Assembly (NCBI GenBank): GCA_004352715.1
Contig: SCFE01000015.1
Coordinates: forward strand, 1,847,452-1,911,451
Source: Hofstenia miamia
Taxonomy: Eukaryota; Xenacoelomorpha; Acoela
Direction of reading: 5' to 3'
Length of the DNA: 64,000 bases
Part shown: piece after piece, positions 48,440 to 59,039 of the stretch
Layout of the letters: the number at the start of each line of letters is the position of its first letter
How positions within the stretch are numbered: position 1 is the first letter of the stretch
Notes under the pieces: generated by a model
The model's input: only the letters and a program-made list of their open reading frames with translations
What the model was told of the DNA's origin: nothing
Database searches by the model: none
Translations under genes and position numbers: made by a program

Positions 48440-49654
48440 GGCATTTTCTGAGCTTATTTGGTGCTAATATTTAGTATTGTTATTGTTATCATTGATCACA
48501 TAATTTTGAATTTCCAAACAATTTTTAATTAAATGATTTTCCAAATTTTTACCTTAACTCATTGAGTAGTCAAAGGCGTGCCTGAAGCACGTGACATGAT
48601 ATTTCCATTTAATCACAAAACTCAAAGTTTTCATATATTTTTGAATTGCCATATGCATTTGAAACAGAAGTGTTGTGCTTCAATGACTTTTCAGAATGAA
48701 TACAGGGTCCTTCTTTATTTACGTACATATGTTTGTGATAATTATGCACCCAAGTCCGTCATAATCTAAACTATTCTTTGACTGCAAAATAACGTTGTTC
48801 TCTTGCACCCCAAGAAATTGGCTTGCAAACCGCCTCATAAAATACTGAAATTGTACTTTACTGACTCGTAGCGTTCTATCAATAGAATGGCAACCTTTCC
48901 TTAGTAAATTTTAGAATTTAATGAAATTCAATGCACGAATAAAATTATTGCTTCAGGAAAATTTCAAAAACATTTACATAAATGAAATTTAAAGCATTTT
49001 AAGAGTAAATTTTAGAAAATTGCGAGTGTGAATTGACCTCTTCCCTTTCACTAAACTGCATATGCCTTGCTCCCTAAAGAAGCTATGCATTCAAATATTT
49101 GAAAAATTCTCCTGCGCTTAAAGTATTAACAATGGAAAATCTAATATTTGCAAGAACTTTTAAATTCTTAACCTAGTGTTCATATAATAAAGCGATCTAA
49201 AGTCCAGAGCAACAACGACTAGCATCAACTGTTTTGGTTTTTGTAAATAGTCTGCGCGAAGTCAAAAGTTCTCGTTTTGTAGTCGGATACACTATTCTTT
49301 ATTAAAAGGTGTTTTTAGATTTTAGATATTTGTATTATTTAATGAGTTATGGGTGTGTAAGATTTGTATATAGAAAGCATCAGAAAATTGCAAAAATGTC
49401 TGGGTTATTTAGAGTTAACCCTATTTACCACACCTGCAAATTTTACTAAATATTAGCTTTTGTAAAGGAACGCTATATCTGTGGTTTCCTGAGTTTTACT
49501 TTCATAGATTGAGAAATATTCTGACAAAATTTAGAGCAATTTGACTCACACGGTTTCTCGCTATAGAACTTTTGTCAGCAATATTTTAAAGATTTTGATT
49601 GTGCTATGCTGTGTTTTTAGATTAAACTACTGTTATTGTCCCCCATTTCAAACT

Positions 49655-49681
49655 TATATATATATATATATATATATATAT
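49655..49681. repeat. (TA)n microsatellite at gap edge
   Basis: The TA run enters the gap and resumes at 49788-49797, so the gap probably contains only more of the same repeat. Confidence 0.95.
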
Positions 49682-49787
49682 NNNNNNNNNNNNNNNNNNN
49701 NNNNNNNNNNNNNNNNNNNNNNNNNNNNNNNNNNNNNNNNNNNNNNNNNNNNNNNNNNNNNNNNNNNNNNNNNNNNNNNNNNNNNNN
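49682..49787. other. Assembly gap (106 N) inside a TA microsatellite
   Basis: N run with TA repeats on both sides. Confidence 0.99.
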
Positions 49788-51163
49788 TATATATATCATT
49801 AAGTGAGGAGCCACCCATGATTACATTAATCAGGCTTTGTCAACTCACAAAACATTATTAAACTTAGCATGTTGAAAAATTTCAAAACTTCAACAAATCA
49901 TAAATTTTTCATTATCTATATTTGAAAGTGTTGACATCATTGCCTATCTAATGAGATAGATTGTTTTAGTAACGTAAAAGTTTCTGTGAAAAAACTTTAG
50001 TAGAAAAATTTTGTTAGGGAAGAGACTCAATCAATCCTACTTTGAGTTCAACAGATAAAATATCCTGTAGCAAATAGAGTTAATGTTCGATCAACTAGCT
50101 TAGGTATGCAACTTCATATTGAAAAATCTGTTCAATTCAATTGGTGTATTCATGACATCTTTTCAAAAATTGATTAATCAGTTTAAGAAGATGAAATTTG
50201 AGAGCAAAACAGTTGCTTTTAGCAATCACTGTCCATAACATTATGTCAAATACACATCCTGAAATTTTAGATTCGAATGATATTTACTTGGCAGGGAATC
50301 TAAAGCTAATAATGGAGGTAAAGCGAAAATTGCACAAATATTCAAAATGAATTTATAGTAAATTTTGCAGGATAGAAATGCCTGATTTAGGTTTTTATAA
50401 ATGAGATAAATTTTGTTGCAAAAAGGCTACAATTTTTAATGACAAAGATATGAGATATAAAATGATAAAAACTCTAAAAAAAGTTGTGAGCATGAAAATT
50501 CTCACAATGCAACCTAAAACATAAACTAGACATGTTCATACAAAATATTATTTTTTCGGGTCTTTATTCATAACTAACTACAAATATTTGGCTAAAAAGG
50601 GGTTGCATGTGTCGGTAGTTATTGAAGTAAATGATTGCCAATTACATTCGTTTCTAGCCTGAAGATGCTGTGATATTAAATCAAGTTTAAGATCGTCTTA
50701 ACGTTGGCATTGTGGAATTAACTAATGAATTGGAAGTTGCCTCATATATTCCTGTAGAAAACAAATGATATTGTTTTAACATGCGCTTTTTTTGAAACTC
50801 ATTTGTACTTATGTGTTCATTATTTGATGTTTATGTTATTAAACGTTGATTAATAAATAATAGAGATATAAAAAAACTACAAATTTAATTAATCCCATCA
50901 TAGTCCTATCAAATATATCAATATATTTAGTAATAGATGATATCAAGCAGAATGTTGATTTCAATTATTATCATATTTAAAATCGATTATAAAATAGCCA
51001 CAAAATACATGAAAAGAATGATAATATAGACATATATTTCATGAATATTGTATAAGTTCTTGGCAAAAGTACATGTAGAACAATGTTAGCTTTTAAGCAA
51101 CTGTTGCCGTTGTGACATCAGTTAGTCAAATATATTCCGTTATGAAGCAAAAGGCTTTGGACT

Positions 51164-51542
51164 CAGTGGCAGCACAGCAAACTTAGTGGTCCTTTGCGAA
51201 ATGTTAATACAGGGCCTCCACCCACACCCACAATTTTGTGTATAACATTTTCAGTAGCCGCTTCGGTGTATACTAGATACTTTTTACTAAATATTTAGTA
51301 CCTGCATAACTATTGGGCCTCAAAAAATGGTCTACAATTGTTTATTAATGATATGTTTACAAATTTGCTATATTTATGTAATTAATTTGGTATCTTGATA
51401 TGTTGAGGCCTAAAAAAGCTCTAAAATTTAAATTTGTTGTCGCAAATTTGTTTAAAATTACTTAATTCTATTTTTAGAAAACAAAATATTGTTTTGCCAT
51501 TTAGGGGCAATGTGCGGCTGCACCCCCTCAGTGACGCCACTG
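51164..51542. mobile_element. 379-bp non-autonomous hAT-like element
   Basis: It begins cagtggcagcac and ends in the inverse of cagtggcgtcac, with 10 of 12 positions in agreement. The right end continues inward as tgagggggtgcagccgc, a G-rich subterminal pattern common in hAT short elements. The flanks tttggact and ttagaacc agree at 5 of 8 positions, possibly a decayed 8 bp target duplication. Inner gggcctc/ggcctaaaa words recur. No coding capacity. Confidence 0.6.
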
Positions 51543-51764
51543 TTAGAACCAAGTGTGACCATGGACAAGAATATTTCATGGGACTATCATGGGAATGGAC
51601 TTGCAGCAAATCCAATTGGACTGGACGGGACAGACCAATAAAATTGTGCTCCACATCCCTCTAAGATGACCGAATTCAGCTTCGAAAGTAATAGATAAGA
51701 ACCTCAGAACATCAATTTCATTATGGAGCGTGCGTTTGATCAATGCTACAATATGCATTCATCA

Positions 51765-51850
51765 CACTTCTATGCAAATTCTTCTTGGCATGAATGTAAG
51801 GAAGGGTTGAGGCTGAACATGATGAAAACCAAAATTGTTTCTCACATAAC
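51765..51850 (+). mobile_element. Possible LINE reverse transcriptase fragment
   Basis: The plus strand reads NSSWHECKEGLRLNMMKTKI. The G-L-x-L-N-x-x-K-T-K-I pattern is the conserved RT block downstream of the Y-x-D-D box in RTE- and CR1-type LINEs. Flanking sequence does not extend the match in one frame, so the evidence is short. Confidence 0.35.
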
Positions 51851-51879
51851 AGTGTAGTGCAATTTAATATTCTTTATTT

Positions 51880-52958
51880 GATTGTCCAGTTGAGACTACA
51901 AATGCCTTTGACTTCAATTCATGGTGCAGCATTGCTTTCAATATAGGTTTATATTATATGGATAGTGTAATGAACATTGATTTTCGATTTATATAGAATA
52001 TCATATGCAGCATCACAGACTTCCTTAATTCTAAATGACATTAAATGTTCAAGGAACAGACAGCATGGAGTTTTTTCGTAACGCTATAAATCTCCTTGGT
52101 AACATGGCGAACCTAATTGCGCGGGCATGGGTGTTAATTAGTCAAAATATTTGCGCGACGTCTTTGAAATTTGAAAATATCAAATGACATGAAGAAAGCG
52201 TTTTGCTACCGAAAAGTATTTTGGGGAAGATTTTAGCATGTGATTTAATGATTAATTAACCAAAATTACAAAATCAATGCTTGTTGAAAACAAATTCATT
52301 AAAGTACAGACGTACTCCATAATGAATTATTAACGAGGAATAAGTTATCGAATAAGGAAAAGACTTTGATACATTAAGTTTTCATTAGCAACTAAATGCG
52401 AATTCGTTGACAAAAAGCAAATATTAAATCTATTCACCACGAATGAATATAGGTGCAAAAAATTATTCAATTAATATGCAGAAATATTTTTGTGTGTAAA
52501 TTCCAAAGCAATAAAGGGGTCATTATACAATTCCAGTATTTGGATTAAATCATCAAATTTGCATTTTGACCCAGATTGTGTCGGATAATTTCCTTTTATC
52601 TAAGAATGAAATTAAAGTACTGCAGGAGGAATTCCATTTTGTAATATATTTATTAAGATAAATCGCATTTAAAGCACGGATTTGGAATGAATGACTTTTC
52701 GTTCAAGCAATCGATGATAAAAAGTAAAATATAAAATCTAAATAAATAACTTTGTTTTATTTAAATATCCTGCTTTTGCCTAGTTGTACCAACATCATAT
52801 AGGAATATGGAACATTTGTAAAAACTCAGTTTTTGAAATTTTTAATACAAACAAAAAACACTATACGTACACACAAAGCTGCTGATAACCTAAGCTAATG
52901 GCCCTAACGGAATGGCTTTCTCAGATGAATGCATAGACACTATAACAGTTAATTGCAA

Positions 52959-52994
<36 letters not shown>

Positions 52995-53530
52995 AATAAA
53001 TACTAAAAACGAAGAACCTAATAAATAATAATTCAATGCATTCGTCTCCTCAGATCGCATTATTTCACCTGTATTTTCATCATCGAAGGGACATGAGCAC
53101 GAACATTATTCTAGATGGTGGTCCTACTAAAAATCAATGGTAAATCGCAAATGACAACAATGCAATCAAATACCCATATCAAAATAAAATTTGACGTTAA
53201 AAAATTCGAAATTTGTTTGAAGATGTTTTTTCCCTAGCCAATATCAAATATCTGTAGGCTATATAATTATATCCCCATTTCAAAACAATTCAAAACTTTT
53301 TACCAAAATAATATAATAGCTATTATAGTTAAAAACATATAAAAAAAACATAATTGAGGCCAAAATTATATAATGTGAAAAACTGCATTTCCCTGCACTT
53401 AGATATTGCAAGGAGTGGTTAGATTATATTTATAGAAACGTTTCGAATGATGTACATTGCCGCACTTTTAAAATGTTGATAAATTAGGTCAACAGATGCT
53501 GGTACTTATAAACAATTACTCTCGTATTAC
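51880..53530. other. AT-rich DNA upstream of the EF-hand gene
   Basis: No gene seen. TA microsatellite at 52961-52992. Confidence 0.45.
52961..52992. repeat. (TA)n microsatellite
   Basis: Uninterrupted alternating TA run. Confidence 0.95.
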
Positions 53531-53536
53531 AAGACA
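53506..53536 (+). promoter_or_regulatory. 5' boundary of the EF-hand gene: TATA-like word or splice acceptor
   Basis: Two readings compete. A ttataaa word at 53506-53512 lies only 25 bases before the ATG, too close for an ordinary TATA box with a usable leader. Alternatively attactctcgtattacaag ends in an AG at 53532-53533, three bases before the ATG. That would be a 3' splice site for a distant leader exon or for spliced-leader addition. Confidence 0.3.
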
Positions 53537-53980
53537 ATGCTCTTTACATTTTGCGTTTTGCTAATAATTGCATCACAAAATGCACTGGGTCATAAAGAAC
53601 GAGCATCCATAGAGGAGATGCGAAAAAGAATTGATGATATTAAAAGAGGCCGTCTCACGCAAGAAGAGGACCACATCCGTGAACACATGGAGGAATATGC
53701 GGTCGATGACAATCCTCCAATACAAATGAACGATCCAAATCAGCGCTCTTTTGCATATTTTTTCATACATGACACCGATAAGAACAGAGTGCTTGATGGT
53801 CTGGAGCTCTTTGCTGCCATTCGCCACTCATTCGCGAACACTGGCGATATCAACGAATTTGAATTCGCTCAACATGTGGACTTCATGTTAAGCGAACAAG
53901 ACTACAACAATGACGGGTTTATTCAATATTACGAATTCAAACATTTTCTCAACTCGAAGGGTGTGCATGATAACTTTTAG
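53537..53980 (+). CDS. MCFD2: Secretory EF-hand protein, MCFD2-like
   Basis: 147 residues. Positions 1-18 (MLFTFCVLLIIASQNALG) form a signal peptide. A charged helix follows (ERASIEEMRKRIDDIKRG...HIREHMEEY), then two EF-hands. Loop 1 is DTDKNRVLDGLE at about residues 79-90; it has Arg instead of Gly at loop position 6, and L-D-G-L-E-L continues as in MCFD2. Loop 2 is DYNNDGFIQYYE at about 124-135 and is canonical, with Asp at 1 and 5, Gly at 6 and Glu at 12. Human MCFD2 has nearly the same length and layout. It binds calcium and partners the lectin LMAN1/ERGIC-53 to carry glycoproteins out of the endoplasmic reticulum. The ORF is uninterrupted, whereas vertebrate MCFD2 has several exons. A related Cgref1-type EF-hand protein is the main alternative. 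Confidence 0.8.
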   Translation: MLFTFCVLLIIASQNALGHKERASIEEMRKRIDDIKRGRLTQEEDHIREHMEEYAVDDNPPIQMNDPNQRSFAYFFIHDTDKNRVLDGLELFAAIRHSFANTGDINEFEFAQHVDFMLSEQDYNNDGFIQYYEFKHFLNSKGVHDNF

Positions 53981-54017
53981 ATTGATTTTTCTATATTGAA
54001 GTTAACTATTTTTTGAT

Positions 54018-54023
54018 AATAAA
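54018..54023 (+). terminator. Polyadenylation signal of the EF-hand gene
   Basis: Canonical AATAAA lies 38 bases after the TAG stop, a usual position for a short 3' UTR. Confidence 0.55.
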
Positions 54024-54484
54024 TCGTCTAAAGCCATATATCAATTGTGTGGAAGTACGATAGCATACCTTTTCAAAATGATTTTAATATGATCTAAGTA
54101 ATGCAATGTATGTTTTCATGGACTCACAAAATCATATTTCCATAATAAACTCGTTGCTTACAATTACAAAAAATAGGCTGTTCAAAAATTTTAAAAAATA
54201 ATAAAAAAACTGAAAAATAGCTTACGAATTAATGAAGATACAACGCCAAAGAATGATATTGTTGTGTATAATAAAGCTTGGACGTTTAGGATATTACTTT
54301 CACATTCCTTTAATTTTTTAATGTTCTTAGATCGCTGCATAACGGTGTCCAATTAACTTCATTATTTAATGGTCGTGCATGCTAATAGATTTCCGAAATT
54401 AGCACTTGTGTAATAATAATAAAAAATGTTTTACTAAATTTTTTGAAATACATCAAAATATCTTAATAGATGAAAAACATCGAC

Positions 54485-54890
54485 AGGGGAACACATTTTC
54501 AACTTTTCTATGCAGATGTTTTTGTGCTTTTGATGGATTTTTTCGAAGTCACTAAATTTGAAAACATTATGAATTGAAGTATAATCTGTAATCACTTTAA
54601 TCCTAACAGCTTTTTTTTGAAAACAATCTGTTTTTATGTTTTAGAGCATTTGAGCAGCTTCCCCATACAGTGAAGCAATACCGTAGTTTTATGGTTATAA
54701 GAGAATCATAAAATAAAGAGAGCTCTTTATTTGAATATCCATATGCCTTAAGTCTACGAAGCAAGTAGAGATCAGTATTAACACGATTTAATAGTTTTTC
54801 AACATGCTCATTAAAACATAGTTTTTCATCAAATGTGACTAGAAAAAATGGGAAAATGAATTACTTTACCTCGATGATTAAAATTTGTTG
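54485..54890 (-). pseudogene. LINE reverse transcriptase C-terminal relic
   Basis: The minus strand reads LVTFDEKLCFNEHVEKLLNR, then NTDLYLLRRLKAYGYSNKEL and SLFYDSLITIKLRYCFTVWG. This is the thumb and connection region of LINE reverse transcriptases (L-G-V-x-x-D-x-x-L-x-x-x-x-H, then L-x-x-L-Y-x-S-x-I-x-x-x-L-x-Y-x-x-x-V-W-G). After a frame change it continues as AVRIKVITDYTSIHNVF at about 54590-54550. About 66 codons are open without a stop, so decay is moderate. The palm with the catalytic box is missing upstream. It lies just downstream of and antisense to the EF-hand gene. Confidence 0.72.
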
Positions 54891-55062
54891 ATATTGAGAA
54901 AAATCATTAATTTAATAACTTTGTTGAAAACAAAACAAGCTTAGGTAGTGTAGAAAATAACCGGAGCCAAAATTTTACGATATTGTATACGTTTGCGTAT
55001 TCTATCCACCCTAAATTAAAATGTCAAGTTTGGTCAAGGGTATCAAACATTCATGGAAATTG

Positions 55063-55274
55063 AAAATATTTATCAGGCATTATACTATTGTACTTTGATT
55101 CATCTATGAATTTTGAAAATATTTATCAGGCATTATACTATTGTACTTTGATCCATCTATGAATTTTGAAAATATTTATCAGGCATTATACTATTGTACT
55201 TTGATTCATCTATGAATTTTGAAAATATTTATCAGGCATTATACTATTGTACTTTGATCCATCTATGAATTTTG
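55063..55274. repeat. 53-bp minisatellite, 4 copies with alternating variant
   Basis: Four complete 53 bp units starting aaaatatttatcaggcatta. Units differ at one site in the order gattcat, gatccat, gattcat, gatccat. The alternation implies that a two-unit dimer was duplicated once as a block. Confidence 0.95.
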
Positions 55275-56305
55275 ATTCTAAATGCAATGGTCTCACGAAC
55301 ATTAGGAGCAAAAATGAGTGCATATGAGTTGTGCCTATGTTAAGTCAATTTGATCAAAATTTCAACTTAGATATTTGAGTATAAACTTAGCATTCTAAAT
55401 TTAATATAATTTCAAAATTATATTTGAATACGGATGACAGATAATTATATTATCAATGGATAGTTTATTTCTCAAAACTAATTTTCATGAACATTTTTTT
55501 GAAATTGACTTTGATCTAAATTTCAAACTAAACGATGGAAAGGCAAAATTAAAATATTTTCTAATGCACTAACACAGAAACTACCAATTTCCGCTGTTAT
55601 GCAAACGTCTGTGATTATGCAATGCTACATTCTTCAAATAGAGTTGAAACAGAATTTTATTGAAAACCTTTGATATCTTGAATTTACAAAGAAAGCGTTT
55701 ATTGAAACAATGTCCGTAAGAAATTATTTGCCCTGCAAAACCTCGTTCCAAGAAGCGTCCTGCTGATGTGTACTAGTGAGTTTTTGCCAAGTCTTCATGT
55801 GTGTTTTCAATGCCATCTAAATAAATGGTTAATTATACACGTTGCGAATATTTTAAAATAGAATTTCCAATCTTCGCAATTTTGAACAGTGCTTTTGTGA
55901 TCTACATTCAGAAGCTCTAAACAGCTTCTTATAACAAAGGCGGATTCATGCGGATGATCGCCTTCCGTTTAAACCAAGGCCATTATTTTATAAACAAAGA
56001 AATACAAGATAACAGCGCATTCGGTAAACCGACCGCTGCTAACAATACTTATGCAGCGAGTGGTATCGGGTTAAGCAATTATATAATTTTTTTTGGCCAC
56101 GAAAAAATCCCACTACACATTATTTACTGGATGCGCTCCTGGTTTATATAAATAATTAATAGGAAACGAGCCAGAGTAAAGTCTATATATATATATATAT
56201 AGAAAACGAACTTAACTAATTAATAGTACATAGAAATGATCAGCTACAAAGGCTGCTCAAAAGCGAAAAATCTTAAGTCACTACAAACACAGATAATAGT
56301 AATTG
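55275..56305. other. AT-rich DNA, no gene seen
   Basis: The frame at 55948-56151 has richer composition (FRLNQGHYFINKE, KPTAANNTYAASG) but no motif or splice context, so I do not call it. TA run at 56184-56201. Confidence 0.4.
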
Positions 56306-56309
56306 AATA

Positions 56310-57060
56310 AGTGGGCTTTGAGTAACTTCTTAAGTAGTTTCATTGAAGAAGGTTTAGGCCCACAGTTAACAAAACTTCTTTGAAAATGCCTAGTTGATAA
56401 TGCAGCAACATAGAATCAATGCGTACTAGATGCACTCGGGGCGGGGTGCGATTGCTGATATTCAGCTTAGCCAATGTAGTTCATGCAAATATTTGGTAAT
56501 GTAAGAGGATCACGATAAATTCTAAATTAATAGAACGCATAATTTTGAATCCTTTGTAACCTAAAAATTTTTTAAGACGATATAATAGAAAAATGAATTG
56601 CAGGAGTCTAAAAATCAGTGAGTACTTCGAACAAGATTTTCTGCTGTATTTCTATTCAAAACAGGCTGAATACATTTAATGAATTTTAGTTGTCATAAGC
56701 AAGCAGTAGCAGTGTTATCAATATGTGGTTCCATGGATACACTCCAATCAAAAGTTACTCATATATTTTAATGATTTGTCCAAAATAAGGGTGCAATTAG
56801 GGAACTGAATTTATCTACAAGATCCATGAACCACTGTACATTGTTTCAGCAAAATTAAATATTAAACCGGATAATAGTAGTACTCAGTGGCAGGTTTAGA
56901 AAAATAGAACTAACTTTCATCCGCATAAAAGACAAAAGGATGATAAATATCCATATTGACCCATTTAAAAATAGAATCATACATACAGACCCTAGTCAAA
57001 AAATGGGTATTCATATATATAAACCGTAAGAAAAATGTCAAAGCACACATCTTCTTTCTT
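56310..57060 (-). pseudogene. CR1/L2-type LINE relic (RT palm to C-terminus)
   Basis: Read 5' to 3' on the minus strand, the blocks come in the correct order for a CR1/L2-type ORF2. FVFYADES at about 56940 matches the F-Y-A-D-D catalytic box, with the second Asp changed to Glu. VTFDWSVSMEPHIDN lies at about 56760. LKFIKCIQPVLNRNTAENLV and FLDSCNSFFYYIV (counterpart of L-D-Y-C-N) lie at about 56700-56600. FRLQRIQNYAFY follows at about 56560, then HELHWLS at about 56480. Last comes TRHFQRSFVNCGPK at about 56370, matching the R-R-S-F-x-x-x-G-P-K end block. Stops and frameshifts occur between blocks, so it is dead. Confidence 0.8.
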
Positions 57061-58650
57061 TTGGTAGTAAGTTTGAACGTTTGCATAGCATACAGAAGGC
57101 TATTTCTACTTTTGCAAATATAGTATTCAAAGCAAACTTTATTGATTTAATTAATTCTAATTTCTTTCCACAGTTGAATAAATACTAACGATTTCCGGAT
57201 GCAATAGTTATTCTATTAACTTCAGCATTCGTTTCAATTAACAACTAATTAATTCGCATTTTATTGAAAAAACATTCAATTATTGCACAGCGAAGAAAAG
57301 CTCTACCTCGAGCAATTGTCAATTAAAAAACTCATTAATAAATTATAAAATCCTTGTGATGGAATGGAGGTAACGAAAATGACGCACGAAAACAAAAACC
57401 TAAGTAAATGCAAAATAACCAATTCGAATGGGAAACTACACAAGTCTATTTTGTCTCAAACTCACAACTATCAATTTTCCAACCTAATTTCGTAGAAATC
57501 AGTTAGATATGATACATTGATATCAGACAAGTCATTCTCCACAAAAGTGCAAGAATCAAAAACGACTTTAGGCCTAGCTTATTCGAATATTTCGAGTAAT
57601 AGAAGTAAACTTAACTTTAAGAAGTTTTGTGAAACCATGGCAATCAACTAGTGGTTAAACAACAAAGTGACTAAAACTTTCAACCTTGTTTCATAAAAGC
57701 AAAATTGTGGTTTGAAAGAATCCATACAAAAATGTTGAAACATAACATTAACGCAAGAGTGAAATTTTATAATCAGAATTGCAATTGTATACATCACTTG
57801 AAAGTTTTATTTATTACCAACTTTGCTGAACGTAAAATGTCAATACTACTTATCTGGTAAAATGTAGTTTATTTTAAATTGAATTTCGCACTAAATATTG
57901 AGAATTCAGGTTAATCTTGGGTGGAAGTGTCGCGCCATTCTGATATCTTGATACCAATTTTAAAAATGTAGTAGTAGTAGTAGTAGTAAATAGCTTTACA
58001 TCAAAAAGATGTTCTATAAAAATATTGTCGTGTAACTATTTTGCAACATAACTATAACTGTGAACAAAAATAATAAAATAAAAATAATTGATTTTGAATA
58101 TTAAAAGCAACCAAAGAACTTAGAGCAACTATTGCCCAGATGGTTGTCTTTCTAACAGTAATTCCAGAAAAAAATCATGTACGGATTTTGCTTCCGAAAT
58201 TTTGTTATCGAATAGATTGATGTTTGTATAACGATAACATATTTTCTAGAAACACAACATGGTGACATTAAAAATTGTGAACGTCCCCTTTCAATAACCT
58301 TGGCGATTTAAGTAGTAATTTTTTTCCAGATCTGAGTCCACTTCTACTTGAAGAGCAGTAGCACCTATGTTGTAGAATGTGAGTATCATATCTCCTATTC
58401 AAGAGATTTTTGCAGGATAGCAGATCCATTTATAGCCATATAAAGAAAATCACTAGACTCCTTAACTTAATTAATCTTTCTTTTTTAAAATTGCTTCACT
58501 TTTTCAATCTCTCATAGAGATGGAAAACACACCAGAAAGGTGAAAATTAACGTTGACTGTATCAAAGATCCATGTGAAGCAAGTTTAAGAAATAAATTTG
58601 ATTTGAAATGAATGTTCCTTTTCACATTTATAAATAGCAAAATTGAACCC
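57061..58650. other. AT-rich DNA, no gene seen
   Basis: No coding motif recognised. A (GTA)n microsatellite lies at 57968-57988. Confidence 0.45.
57968..57988. repeat. (GTA)n microsatellite
   Basis: Seven GTA units in a row, the only trinucleotide microsatellite I noticed in the window. Confidence 0.95.
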
Positions 58651-58653
58651 TCC

Positions 58654-58753
58654 TCTGTATGATCAGATGATGAAAAATTGCTAAAAATTGTAACACCAAG
58701 TTTTCTGTATGATCAGATGATGAAAAATTGCTAAAAATTGTAACACCAAGTTT
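58654..58753. repeat. 50-bp perfect tandem duplication
   Basis: A 50 bp unit starting tctgtatgatcagatgatga occurs twice head to tail with no visible difference, so the event is recent or is an assembly stutter. Confidence 0.95.
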
Positions 58754-59039
58754 TTAAATATTGGTTTCACAGCAAATGAAATTGAATGGATTTTTCTGCC
58801 CAAAATTTTTAACTTAACATTTTACATAATTTCAATGTGATTAGTAACTTTATGCTGCATGTCGCTTTTAGTCTTAAGTATCACCGTTACTCAGGATAAT
58901 TTCACAAGAGATTTTAATGTAAAGTTAATAATGGTAAGGATCAATTACAAGAAGACACATGAAAACATAAATGGGTATTGAAAACGCTAGACGCAATTGG
59001 AGTCTCACAGAATTGAATTGAGTTCCTAGAGAAAGAGAT

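Larger units (their letters stand above)
48440..51163. other. AT-rich DNA downstream of the LRR gene
   Basis: No gene recognised. No clear AATAAA lies just after the LRR stop; the nearest variant is near 48527. The frame at 48578-48769 is motif-free. Confidence 0.4.

Noticed and set aside
55948-56151. 67-codon plus-strand frame with less biased composition
   Set aside because: No family motif, no splice context and no repeat structure. Noted only as unexplained.
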